Assembly (NCBI GenBank): GCA_940337035.1
Contig: CALNHX010000277.1
Location: 1 to 64,000 of the forward strand
Reading direction: 5' to 3'
Source of the DNA: Agriotes lineatus
Taxonomy: Eukaryota; Arthropoda; Insecta; Coleoptera; Elateridae
DNA: 64,000 bases
Shown here: positions 53,923-64,000 of the stretch, one piece after another
How the letters are laid out: each line of letters opens with the position of its first letter
Position numbering within the stretch: the stretch's first letter is position 1
Program-made: the position numbers and the translations under genes
Notes under the pieces: model-generated
Told to the model about the DNA's origin: nothing
Databases searched by the model: none
What the model saw: only the letters and a program-made list of their open reading frames with translations

Positions 53923-55504
53923 ATGGTTCAAGTAGAATAAAAGTAGTCAGGGGTAAAAATGTAATTTTGGGTTGTTATAAAAAAAGGAGCGAAGCAGGAA
54001 GGATAACAAAGTTGTTAGTTTAAATCCAAGTAAAGTAGTATTTGAGATCTAATTAACTAAAGCATATGAATGTTTAACAAGAGATAACTGAGTATTTGGA
54101 ATAATATTTTACAATTAAATATTGGTTACATAAGTAATCCATCAACACAAGCACAGTAAGCAGATATTACAAATATGAATACTCTAGCATGTATAAGTCA
54201 GATATTTTATAAGGATAGTAAGCTTGAATAATGAGAAGTGGTAGTCAGGAATTTTGTCCTAATTATTAGAAAATAAACAACTTAAAAAAATGATGTTATT
54301 TGAATTTGGGTCTAATATAAAATTGGATATTTCTCTCTATTTTTATTTAAAAAGTGTTTGGTTGAATAAAATAGAGTAAGACAAAATCTGCGAGGTGATA
54401 TTAAATGGAATTCATCAAAGTGTAAAAACATAGAAGCGTTAATAATGGATCAAGTTTTAATACGTAATGGATGGAAGCAAGACAAGTATAATTAGCATGT
54501 AAGAAGCATAGAAGATTAATAAGGAAGCTAAACATATCTACTGGACTAAGAAACAGAGAGGATTGAGAAGTAAGCTGGTTCTATCTACGGCGCAATCAAC
54601 ATCTGTACTTTGGCAAGAGAGTGATTTATTGTAAGAAGTTACAATTCAGAAAAAACATAGTTAGTTGGACGTTTATGGAAGTGTTGGCAGCCTGTCAAAA
54701 ATAGTGAAGAAGGTGGACATCCGTTGCTTGATTGGAGTTTCAGAGCGACAGGAATTGTGAGCAGAGAGAGGGACCGATCATCTGGGGACAACTGGATTTG
54801 GACCATAATACCTGCAGAAAAGGATTGTTAATAGCTGAACTGACTGGGATAGGTGTCATTTGAACACAAGAATAAGTTAAGGTCGAGACGTAGCAGTTAA
54901 TAGCGGCTGTAAGCAGTTTGCTGTGTTTTTTGGAAGGAGTTTGCGGAGATCTTGGGACTCTGGAGCTGTCTGCAGTTGGAGTGACAGTCTACTAGAAGGA
55001 AGTGCACAGATTGCCAGAAGTGACTGAAACAAAGCTATAATATTAAAAATAAACTGTGGTATTTATTAAAAGAGACTTACAGAAAAAAGGTAAATCATTC
55101 ATGACATCGAATTAACTTGTTAGTTTGTAATATCTAATCTGCATTGGGCATGTTTAATTTGACAGAACAGGATTGACATTTGCCGTCATTCTGGAAACTG
55201 AGTTATCTTGATTTTAAACATTAATAGCATATAGTAGAAAGGGCTGATAAAGATAGGAACCTCACCTTGAAAGAGTTGTAAAGCTTTACCGATCAATTAA
55301 AATCAAATAGACTGTATCATTATAATAGATAAATTAAAATAGCTAGCCGAGGTATAAAGTAGAGTAATTATTAGATAATTATAGACCTAATACAACTTAG
55401 AGAGGTAGATCCACTGCAATATATAGCTCAGTTACAAACAAAAATTTTATTAATAAATTTAATGAAATAGTAAATTTAAAAAAAAATCTTAAAAAGTTCA
55501 TACA
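53341..55504. other. Unassigned A+T-rich region
   Basis: It contains a (TA)n tract (53878-53919) and no recognisable gene. 53950-55100 is purine-rich on the plus strand without long frames. Confidence 0.4.
53878..53919. repeat. (TA)n microsatellite
   Basis: An uninterrupted TA run of about 20 units. Confidence 0.9.
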
Positions 55505-55512
55505 TTATAAAT

Positions 55513-56267
55513 CAGTGCTGTCCAACATGTGGCCCGCCAGGATTTTTTTGCGGCCCGCGGATCGATAGGTACTATACTTTGAGAAAACATGAATCTGGAA
55601 TATAAATTATAAATCGTTGAAAATAATATAACATAGGTACAAAAATATATGATTAGTAAAAGAATTTTCACTTTATCTGGCAACATTGTGTTAGGAAACA
55701 GTTCCGCCCACCTTCAGTGCAAGGCTTGTCTTGTCCATTGTTTTGGTCTGGCAATTGCCACCAATGCGAAAGGTCCTGCAACGATTAAGCACTTGTTTTT
55801 GATTGTTTTTTTAATAGTGTTTAGTTCTTGTAGTTGTTGGTTGACATTAATTAATGATTACTTTGACAGTTCTTACTTTTGAACAAATATCATGTTATCT
55901 AGCTTACTTATCTCTATACGGAAATTTACATTAATTGATGCACATTTTTTCTTTTGTCGATATCTCAAGAACGGAAAGGAATTAACCTAAAGTGTATATG
56001 GTTTTTTTCAGCATCACCTTTAAAACACGTAAGTTTGTCGGTTACCTCAGGGAACACCCTGTATATCTCTTTTATGTTTCAATGCTTTTTGTAATGTAAC
56101 CTAAGCTTCTTGAATAAATAAAATTAGTATCCAAATATACACATTTTATATTGATTACAAATCACTCACAAAGTCGCATATGACACATTTTACGATGCGG
56201 TCCTCATAACTTTTTTTTTACAGTGGCCCTTGGGCCACTTGAAGTTGGACAGCCCTTTTATAAATTA
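55513..56267. mobile_element. hAT element, non-autonomous (755 bp)
   Basis: The left end CAGTGCTGTCCAACATGTGG and right end (complement starts AAGGGCTGTCCAAC) are flanked by a perfect 8-bp duplication TTATAAAT (55505-55512, 56268-56275). Both sub-ends carry GGCCC-type motifs. A frame at 55649-55882 has no recognised domain. Near 56055 an AACACCCTGTATATC word hints at part of another MITE. Confidence 0.85.
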
Positions 56268-56489
56268 TTGTTAAATATAACCAAATATGCAAAATCCAGA
56301 AAGTATGCTCAAAAACGTATAAATATGCAACATATGCAAAATGAAACTTGGCTGAAACGATTTGTTTTCATATAATTACTATACGTATACAAAAAGTTTC
56401 GCCAGCATATCAGTTGTATAAAATATGCATTTGTCATATAATATCAGCCTTAGTTGTTCTCTGAATGTCATTTTTTGGAAGTGGTCTAT

Positions 56490-57376
56490 TATGATATGTT
56501 TTTCGGACTTTTTCCACGGTCTAGACCAGTGATTCCCAAAGTGGGCGATATTGCCCCTTGGGGGGCGCTGGAACAATCCAGGGGGGCGATAGTAGCCTCG
56601 GGTGCATTTGGGGGGCGGTGAATAAAAATAAGGGGACGGTGAAAGCTTAAAGAAGGAAGAGAAGATAAGAAGATTTAGAAAACCCATTTGTACATATTTC
56701 ATCTGTTGTGTAACATAGTGTAACATTATTTTTCAAATACACACACAAACTGCACGTTACAGATTTATTTATTCTATGAAGACTATTTACCATTATTAAA
56801 TGTTCTTATTCTTCTTCATACCATTTGTTACTTTATTTATTCAGTCTGCTTATTTTCTGTTTCTTATATGGTATATTTTATTATAACATTTCATAATTGA
56901 CTTTTTAAGATAATCATTTAAGTTTGGCTTTCAATTTAGTTATTCCGATTGTCAGTTAATACCTACAAATTAAAATCTAAGCTCTGATGTTACCAAACAA
57001 CTATCCCAACTAAATCAACTTATATGCTCGAACCTTTTTAATAAACTATTCACAATTTAACAGTAGCTGTATCTAATGTATCATTCATTAAACAATTCTC
57101 AAATATTTATGTTGTACTTTTAATATATAAATCTCCCTGTGTATTTTGTAATTGCTAATTAATTTATTCCTTCAAAATATATTCCTACCTAGAAATACTC
57201 TTATAGATAATTATCAGTCTGAAGAAACTACCAGTACAATATCTTTCTGTTTGTTCGCTTAAAGAATGTAGATTTCCAGGGGGCGCTGAGTTTTTTTTTC
57301 TTAAAAGGGGGCGGTAGGCCAAATAAGTTTGGGAACCACTGGTCTAGACAGTGGAAAAAGTCCGAAAAACATATCA
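56490..57376. repeat. Palindrome split by a hAT element
   Basis: Left arm (about 56490-56526) and right arm (57342-57376) are complements: TGATATGTTTTTCGGACTTT and its partner. Their joint is the palindromic GTCTAGAC, which is exactly the 8-bp sequence duplicated by the inserted hAT. Confidence 0.85.
56527..57341. mobile_element. hAT element, non-autonomous (815 bp)
   Basis: Ends CAGTGATTCCCAAAGTGGGC and (complement) CAGTGGTTCCCAAAC are flanked by a perfect duplication GTCTAGAC (56519-56526, 57342-57349). Subterminal GGGGGGCG-type motifs occur at both sides. No transposase coding was recognised. Confidence 0.9.
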
Positions 57377-58882
57377 TCAGCTTTAGTCATGACACTGTCA
57401 CAATACGTAACTGCTTTTTGTAAATATGAGGTTGTGTACAACCTTATCATGTAATGCACGACATGATTTCATTAATTCCAAAGATAACTAGAGCACAAAT
57501 TCAAATGAACACCTCTTATTATCCAAGTTTATAATTATACAATTCCCACTCCAAGACTATTCGTATCTTTTCATAATAAAGTATATTCTGGAATATTTAC
57601 TACTATTATTTGCATTTTGCATTCATAAAAGTCTCCAACAGATCAATTTTATCATTCTGATTATGTACATATGATCATATAAAATATGAAAATCATCCGT
57701 CAATTAATATTGAGCATTAGTATCAGATACTCTCAAACAATTCATGTTACATGTTAAATAATAATACAAATAAGTGATGTAGAAATGTTTATTTATTCAA
57801 AACGAGTAACCGATGTTCAATAGGCATCATCCAGTAAATATAATTTTGTATTTTGCAATGCTGTTTCTAATATCTATGAAGTGCAGGTACACAGTGGCAT
57901 AACATATAATTTATAAATGTGGTTTGTAACGCTGTTACAAGCAGTACTGAAAATACTCGAAAAGTTTAAAATGAAAAACAAAAAATACAAGCAATAAAAA
58001 AGTTTTTCTTGCAACAACCGCATTGGACATACAATTGGAATAGACATTTTTTGCTCACATTTTCTAACTCGTCGCAGTTTTTCTGGGTAGTGGTTGGATA
58101 TGTCTATTTGCTATGTGATAACGTTATTATACGTTCATATATTTTCATAGCCCAAGCTGTCACACGAACTACTTAAAAATCCGACCTTGTTTTTTCGAAA
58201 TGTGCTTTTATTAAGTATGTTTTATGTGGTTATTTTTCAAACTACCATTTTTCCTTTTAATTAAATATCAAAACTAAACACAAATCTTATTATAGGTGAG
58301 TTGAGGTAATTGTGCTCCTTAAAATCTAAATTCAGTTTGTAACATCCTTCCAATAAGAAAGTCACGCAAATTAATTTTTTGAAATAAATATCACCACTAA
58401 CCTTATAACTTTGATTAAGATGTTTAAGATAAACATTTGGTTTATGTATTTGTGTATTTTAATTAAAATTTTCAAAAGCTATGCAGTTGGTACATTTACA
58501 CCACCTTACTTCACCTTGACTTTGTAAATGAGGTAGATAGGCTATTTTTACTTACATTCTTGAAAATCTATTATAGGTACAGAGTTAGTAATGCCTAGAG
58601 AAAAACTATCATTAACAAAAAGTGCCTACACAGTAATTTTCTTCAGTCCTTAAAATATATTTAACTTTTGTACCTTCTACTAGAACAAATCCCGAAGAAA
58701 GAAAAGCAGCTGTTATTGAATATGCATTTAAGGTTAGATGATAAATTAATATACTTTTTTGTGCTGCTACCAATGCTATTATATGACTTACACAACCTTG
58801 TTTTGTCAATTGTACAGAGAAATAAAAAATAAGCTTGATTGTGGTTGAGTTCCTAGATGTGCGTGATTATTTATTTCATATA
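57377..58882. other. Unassigned A+T-rich region
   Basis: No gene, repeat boundary or RNA feature was seen. Confidence 0.4.
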
Positions 58883-59169
58883 GGGTTCGGAAACTAACTG
58901 TCATTATAACTAGCACTTTTTGGTTTGTTATGTTGGTTGTAGTGTAGAGTTGACTATTTAGTATTTTGTAATTTCCGGTCGCCACACATAGGCGCCACAG
59001 AGAATTTATAAAAGTTCTCGAAGTTATACATTCAACTTAAGTGCGTAAGTAATTGCTCTCTTTGTGTTAACTAATATGTATTAGGCGATTTTAATTAGTT
59101 GTTGTTTTTATAACATTCTATTATGCAACAAGTACATTGTTACCCCTAATATTAACTGTTTCAACAACC

Positions 59170-59720
59170 ATTATAGGACGCCTATGAATTCAGCATCCCC
59201 TCGCTTGATATTCCCACCTTGAAGAAGGCATCTTTTGCCGGGTGATGGGGATTGCGTGCTGTAATGATCTTGAAAGCTATGCCGGCGGTAGCTTAGCTAC
59301 TAACAGGTCAGACTGAAGAGCCAGACTAAGAGAAATATCCTGGTCTTTCAGGTTCGGGTTAAGCAAAGGGCTAACTCCCCTATCTTGTAAAAACAATCTG
59401 GTTACGAAAGCTCAAAGAGAAAATGCCGGACTGAACTTTAGAGATTACCTAAAAGTAAATAGGGCGCCACCAGGTCTGTCTCAGGGTATACTCGTGCAAC
59501 CGGACCTGGACTGTTAGACGAGACGAGAAGTACACAGGGTACTACGTCAGGAAGGTACTCGAGAAGCTGTAGAACTCGAATGACAATTTCGGAAAAGAAA
59601 TACTTGAATAACTATTTCGGGACTCGTCGCCACTGCGGCGGCGTCGCCAGACCTACCTGTGTCGCTTGACACTCAAACTTCGTCGTGCATCAATCGTTAC
59701 ATAGAAAACTTATCCTGAAA
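59170..59720 (+). other. Possible LINE 5' leader
   Basis: This is a G+C-richer stretch with GCCGGGTGATGGGGATTGCG and TTTCAGGTTCGGGTTAAGC. The style recalls 5' untranslated leaders of RTE-type LINEs, and an RTE-like C-terminal fragment in the same orientation follows at 62330. This is inference from memory of style, and no ORF supports it. Confidence 0.3.
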
Positions 59721-60001
59721 AGAGCATGCACAGATTCGCCACAATAATAAGGCCCTAGTTCAAATATTCGTCTATTGGTCTGACGTTAACAAAGGGGTAA
59801 TTTACAGGGATACCAAGACTACACTAAGCCTAATATTATTTCCCCAGCTGGAGAGGCGCGTTATTTCTAATACAACATGCAGCAAGTGGTTACACAAAAA
59901 TTGTTGCAATCTCGATGGCCGGAATAATAGCTGACTATTTCAAGCCTTGCAGACGATGTCTGATCGATTACAGATAAAATTAGCAGGCAACAGGTGCTAG
60001 A

Positions 60002-60204
60002 TTTGGTCACCTAAATGTCGAGTAATTAACGGCAAATAAATACGGCCAAGAGACAGTGAATTAGCAAACACTGTGTGCGAAATTTAGTCACATAAATAAC
60101 AACTAATTAGCGGCAAGTGAGTGTGGCCAAAATACAATGAATTAGCAAGCACTGTGTGCAAGGTTTAGTCACATAAATAACAAGTAATTAACGGCAAGTG
60201 CGAT
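60002..60204. repeat. 81-bp tandem repeat, 2.5 copies
   Basis: TTTRGTCAC words recur at 60002, 60083 and 60164, each followed by TAATTAACGGCAA-like and GAATTAGCAA-like blocks. Confidence 0.8.
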
Positions 60205-60351
60205 CAAAAAGCACTGATTTAGTTAGCGCAATACATTAACCTGAGTTGAGGCCGCATAAATGACAGTTACTACGTTCTGTTGGCAGTAATTTACGCACAG
60301 TAAAACTAGCACACACACAATATAAGTTCAATCCACAGAAATGTCAGATAA

Positions 60352-61567
60352 TCTATATACATATATATAGGAAAGTCACAACCCTGACTAATCAACGCAA
60401 AGCCGTAACCACTGGCACTACGAAGTTGAGATTTGGGTGAAAGGTTCAATTTGTTACGTAAGGTAGTGCTAAGAAGGGATTTGTTGAAATTCTACCCCTA
60501 AGGGGGTGAAAAGGGGTAAAATGCGTTTTTACGAATTCCTCAATATCTCTTACACCCGATGAGATATCGACTTGGTGTTTACTTTCAAAGATTTTCAATG
60601 CAAATGCCTAGAAACGTATTTCAGGATTTTGCCCTAATCTACCCCTAAAGATGCTAATATTGATTCGGGGTGAATTAAAGAACCCTTCGTATCTCCTATG
60701 TTTCTTGAGTTAGAAAATTCTTTTTTTGGCATATAAATGTATTTTTAAAATATCTAGAAAGGGGTTTAAGGATTTTTTAAAATTTACCCTTAATGGGGTG
60801 AAAGGGGGTAAACTGTGTTTTCACGAATTCCTCAATATCTCTTAGACCCGATAAGATATACTCTTTGTGTTTGGTTGCATAGGTATCCAAGGCAATAACT
60901 AAAACCACATTTCAGGATTTTGCCCTAATAAACCCTTAAAGGTGCCAATCTGCATTCGGGGTGAATTATAAAACCTATTGTATCTCCTGTGTTTGTTGAG
61001 TTAGCGCATTCTTTTTTTGTCATATAGATGTGTTTTTCAAATCTTTAGAAAGGGGTTTTAGGTTTTTTTAAATTTCACCCCTAAAGCGATAAAAAAGAAA
61101 AACTGAAAATGGGTAGGGGGTTAAAATTATTAATTTTTTCCCCTCTGGGTTCATTTCAAGATACAATGGGATGAAAGAATTTTTAGAAATTTTACCTCTA
61201 AGGGGTGAAAAGGGGTAAACTGTGTTTTCACGAATTTCTCAATATTTCTTAGAATAAAATAGAAGAATTTCTGAAATTCCATCCCCACGTGGTGGAAATG
61301 GGTATCTTGGGTATCATTGTTACACTATAACTATAGTTTTATCAATCTATACAATTACATACACATTTCCAGGGGGTACGTGAATAATAAAAAAGTTAAG
61401 GAGAACTTTTTTCGGAGAATATTGTTTTCTTTTTACCTACAATATTGTTTTGCAGCCTTTGTTAGTTTAGCGTATTGAGTGAGGAGGGGGAGACCCCAGA
61501 ATTCATTTAAGATTTAGAAGAAGAAACAAAAATTTGTAGTCCGTACGAAGAACGGGCATCTTGCTAG
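60352..61567 (+). mobile_element. Non-autonomous Helitron
   Basis: The element begins TCTATATACATATATATAGG and ends CTAG, preceded by a short CCGT/ACGG hairpin (about 61540-61555). It lies exactly between a host A (60351) and T (61568), as Helitrons insert by rolling-circle transposition without target duplication. The interior has a ~300-bp repeated unit (GGGGTGAAAAGGGGTAAA and TTCACGAATTCCTCAATATC words at 60500, 60795 and 61200). No Rep/helicase is present. Confidence 0.75.
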
Positions 61568-61689
61568 TACGTTATAAATTGGTTACACAGATACCTGTAT
61601 TCTCGACGATTCCTCGAGCGTCAGGGCGAGAAGTCGCCTAGCGACGCGCATGCAGAGGCGACGAACGTGCGACAGCGTGGGCGGCACGC

Positions 61690-62199
61690 GTGAGTGCGTG
61701 CAGGAATCCGCCTTGTAAAGGCGTCAGCGGGAAAGCGCCCCTCATGGGACCAAAACGACGTGAGGCCAAGAAATCCAAACGTCCTGCAGATGTATTCCCC
61801 GTTTTATCGGGTTCAAAGGGTCAACCCTCACTCAGTGAAGCAGAACTCGGCCATCGGAAAGCCCAAACACCCACGTACCGACGGTACACAGTACGGCGTG
61901 CTACACGCTCTTTGCGTCTCAACCAACGACTCTGTGGTAACTGCCGCAAGGCAAAAACAGTTTCAATGTTCACACAAACACCCCGCTGCAACAACACAAA
62001 CGGAAGGCCGACGCCTCCGCGACAAGCGCGGAAGCGTCGCACGAATGAACTCTCACTTAAAAGACTTGTTACCTCGACCGTTAGCAAAACGCCCGCCAAA
62101 AGAAGCGTCCCCAAGCGGACTCGGCGGCCAATGGGAAGGCGACATGTTCGCCGGTTGAAACCAGTTCTACCTGCGCCTAGACGAGCACGTGCATTATAA
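61690..62199 (+). other. G+C-rich block with two overlapping long frames, unrecognised
   Basis: Frames 61690-62199 (169 codons, very Arg/Lys/Pro-rich) and 61694-62158 (154 codons, ending 'PSGLGGQWEGDMFAG') overlap almost fully. The second has a more protein-like composition. High CpG content alone could keep stops away. It lies between the Helitron and a LINE C-terminus in the same orientation, so it may be LINE-derived. A TATAAAGG box follows at 62195. Confidence 0.3.
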
Positions 62200-62329
62200 A
62201 GGGTGGCCTGAAACGGCTAATTCGAGATAGCTGCGCTAATCTACAGGGTGTTCGAATTTAAAATTGCTAGGATATGTGATGCGAAAGTGCTGGCAACGGA
62301 TTTGAAGTATAAATAGGCTGCCCTAAAGG

Positions 62330-62702
62330 CTTGAATTGCAAATTAAATTACTGAAGACTACAAAATGGCTTAACACTATTAAAGAACAAAATCAGTGGCG
62401 TATCAGATACAATTTCGAATTGTATGCAATGTACCAAGAACCTGACATTACCAGATATATTAAAATTATGAGGTTACAATGGGTAGGGCATCCAACAAGG
62501 ATGGAAGACCAACAAATCCCCAAAAAACTAACAAACAGTAAACCTGAAGTTAGACGAAGACGGGGACGACCAAAAACACTATGGATGGATGAGGTGGAAG
62601 GCGGAGGACTGCAAGAGATAGAACAGAATGGCATCAAATCTTGCAGCAGGCGAAGACCCGACCTGGGTTGTAGCGCCAACAATCATGATGATGATGATGA
62701 AT
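62330..62702 (+). pseudogene. LINE reverse transcriptase C-terminal fragment
   Basis: The frame 62336-62725 reads 'RIRYNFELYAMYQEPDI', 'IKIMRLQWVGHPTRMED' and 'RRRRGRPKTLWMDEVE', the basic end of RTE-like polyproteins. It finishes in a (GAT)n tail at 62684-62700. The catalytic part is missing. Confidence 0.8.
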
Positions 62703-62823
62703 TCAGCATTTGTGTTTTGACGTAGGTGTAGCTATGTTACTAACTTAGAAAGAATAAAACGACATGTATATTGTAATAGCCCCTGCTCCTTATAATAAAA
62801 ATCTGGTGTGATACACGCACACA

Positions 62824-63440
62824 ACTTCCTTTTACAGTGATCTTATAATTAGCAAAAATTTGATTTTAAAGTTTTAAGCATTTGTCAAAAATTTTCAAAA
62901 ATTACAAATTCTGCAAAAACGGTACAAAATAGAGCGTTAGTTGAAGAGACAAATTTTCTCTAGAATTTTAAGCTGAATTCAAAAATGTAATAATATACCG
63001 GGTGTTCTATTTAAAATAGGAGTTAATAAAAAAAATAGAAAAAAAACAAAAGTTACCCATTTTAGAAGTATTAAACTGGAAAATCACCTACCACATATCA
63101 ATACACATTCAAAATGTAGTAAAAATGTGAAGTTTGAAAAAAATCGTTAGAGCCGTTTTTGAAAAAATCGAAAACTGAAAAATCACAAGAGTAAACACCT
63201 ACTTCCGGTTATGCGATTTTCTTCAAAAGCTTGTCGCATCTACATAGTACATAAAACTTATATATGTAGTTTTAACACCATACCTCTTTCAGTTTTTGAG
63301 ATATTCTGTTCACAGACAGACAGACCAATGAAAAAAAAAGTTTTTTGGGTTCAGGGGACTCTAAAACGTGAAGATCTGTTGAAAACTCAATTTCGAATTT
63401 TTGGGGTGAATCCAATACTTCCTTTATTGTAAAAGGAAGT
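62824..63440 (-). repeat. Hairpin repeat, subfamily B, copy 3
   Basis: On the minus strand it starts with a perfect 9-bp stem hairpin, ACTTCCTTT-TACAAT-AAAGGAAGT (63440-63417). It ends with the inverted terminus ACTGTAAAAGGAAGT (62838-62824). The conserved flank to AAAAATCTGG lies at 62800-62823. Short frames inside are not recognised. Confidence 0.85.
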
Positions 63441-63950
63441 AAAACTAGGGGTTTTTTAAATAGATAATAATTCAATGACAAGGGGGACTACACTTTTGAT
63501 GTCATGTCTTTACCTAACCACTAATATGGTCTTTTTCTTGGAATAATTGTTACTACACTTGCTCTGCTTTTAATTCACTTTTGTTTATAATGCAGTGATA
63601 CACGTGGAGTTCATTTAACGTCTCACTAATTGTCTTTCGATCGGTTACCTTCCATTTTCATTGCTCTTTGCAATTATTATTTTGCTAGCACTGTTTCGTT
63701 TACCTTTCAGCTAATCTGCCTTTTGCTGGCTTATACAGTTTTACTACATAACGCTCATATTCTTTCTGTATTTAACAAATTATTTGGTATTATTCTATTC
63801 ACATTATGTCTGACATTAATAAGCTCAATTCCGTTAATTACAAATAAAATTGCATTAGCCCTTCTAAACATTTATCATATCTGAAACTCGGAATGTAACC
63901 CTTCTATAACCTACTTTGTTTCATGCTAACTTTTATGCCTCAAATGATGC
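63441..63950. other. Unassigned region
   Basis: A short hydrophobic frame at 63630-63884 has no recognisable product and is probably chance. Confidence 0.35.
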
Positions 63951-64000
63951 CCACTTGGGCAGAAAGAGAGAGACTTTGACAATTAGTTTCTGAACCCTAA

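Larger units (their letters stand above)
58883..63997. mobile_element. TIR-bounded unit, GGGTTCGGAAAC family (copy 2)
   Basis: The left ~200 bp match the left end of the element at 11951 (GGGTTCGGAAACTAACTGTC, then GGTCGCCACACATA). The right ~48 bp match its right end (GGGCAGAAAGAGAGAGACTT to GAACCC). TA borders both sides. The interior is unlike copy 1 and consists of LINE pieces, a Helitron and a hairpin repeat. It may be one enlarged element, or two elements' outer ends. The right end coincides with the window edge. Confidence 0.5.

Noticed and set aside
1..64000. CRISPR arrays, rRNA genes, bacterial or viral contamination
   Set aside because: No evenly spaced direct repeats with unique spacers, no rRNA-like blocks, and no stretch with prokaryotic gene density or ribosome-binding-site spacing were seen.

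Overview
The window looks like nuclear DNA of an insect with a large, transposon-rich genome. The evidence is A+T-rich non-coding sequence, several LINE clades, a BEL/Pao retroelement, a tRNA-derived SINE, Helitron, piggyBac, hAT, P-like, Tc1/mariner and Penelope-like remains, introns with GT/AG borders, and a C2H2 gene of the expanded insect type. A leaf beetle (Diabrotica-like) would fit, but that is inference from general resemblance. There is no bacterial-style operon, CRISPR array, rRNA gene or confident functional tRNA gene.

Layout. 1-6.2 kb: end of a LINE, a piggyBac-type MITE, a hAT-type element carrying a nested 'hairpin' repeat, then a cluster of fold-back MITEs. 6.2-10 kb: first copy of a >2 kb duplicated segment holding a dead mariner; the second copy is at 37.6-39.9 kb, and each has private insertions missing from the other. 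11.9-15.2 kb: a fold-back TIR element, a full-length SINE with target duplication, a hairpin MITE and a hAT element. 15.7-27.7 kb (minus strand): a broken two-exon hAT-derived gene of the KIAA1586-like type, split by a 4.9-kb BEL/Pao element (15871-20788), a SINE-like retroposon and a small MITE, with a 4.4-kb intron holding a tandem duplication and a GC-rich island of unknown nature.

28.5-30.3 kb: the only gene that looks intact, a 477-codon C2H2 zinc-finger protein, followed by about five decayed fingers. 31.8-33.6 kb: LINE (minus). 34.3-35.2 kb: a short P-like element with perfect target duplication, still holding an open THAP-domain exon and splice donor. 35.3-37.6 kb: a TIR element with a nested Tc1/mariner relic. 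41.6-47.6 kb: three LINE fragments, a mariner relic cut by a tiny hAT MITE, and a second copy of the hairpin repeat. 47.7-53.3 kb: a hAT remnant, a nearly full-length LINE with ORF1, endonuclease and reverse transcriptase parts (cut by a mariner), and Penelope-like fragments in inverted arrangement. 55.5-57.3 kb: two hAT elements with perfect 8-bp target duplications, one seated at the centre of a palindrome. 58.9-64.0 kb: a large TIR-bounded unit enclosing LINE pieces, a complete non-autonomous Helitron and the third hairpin repeat.

Almost everything here is layered transposon biology rather than cooperating host genes. The most useful signals are precise insertion boundaries (TSDs, TIRs, empty paralogous sites, restored reading frames), the P-like element with its THAP exon, the rearranged BEL element, and the repeat superfamily at 2.2, 9.4, 44.5 and 62.8 kb that keeps a terminal hairpin through compensating base changes.
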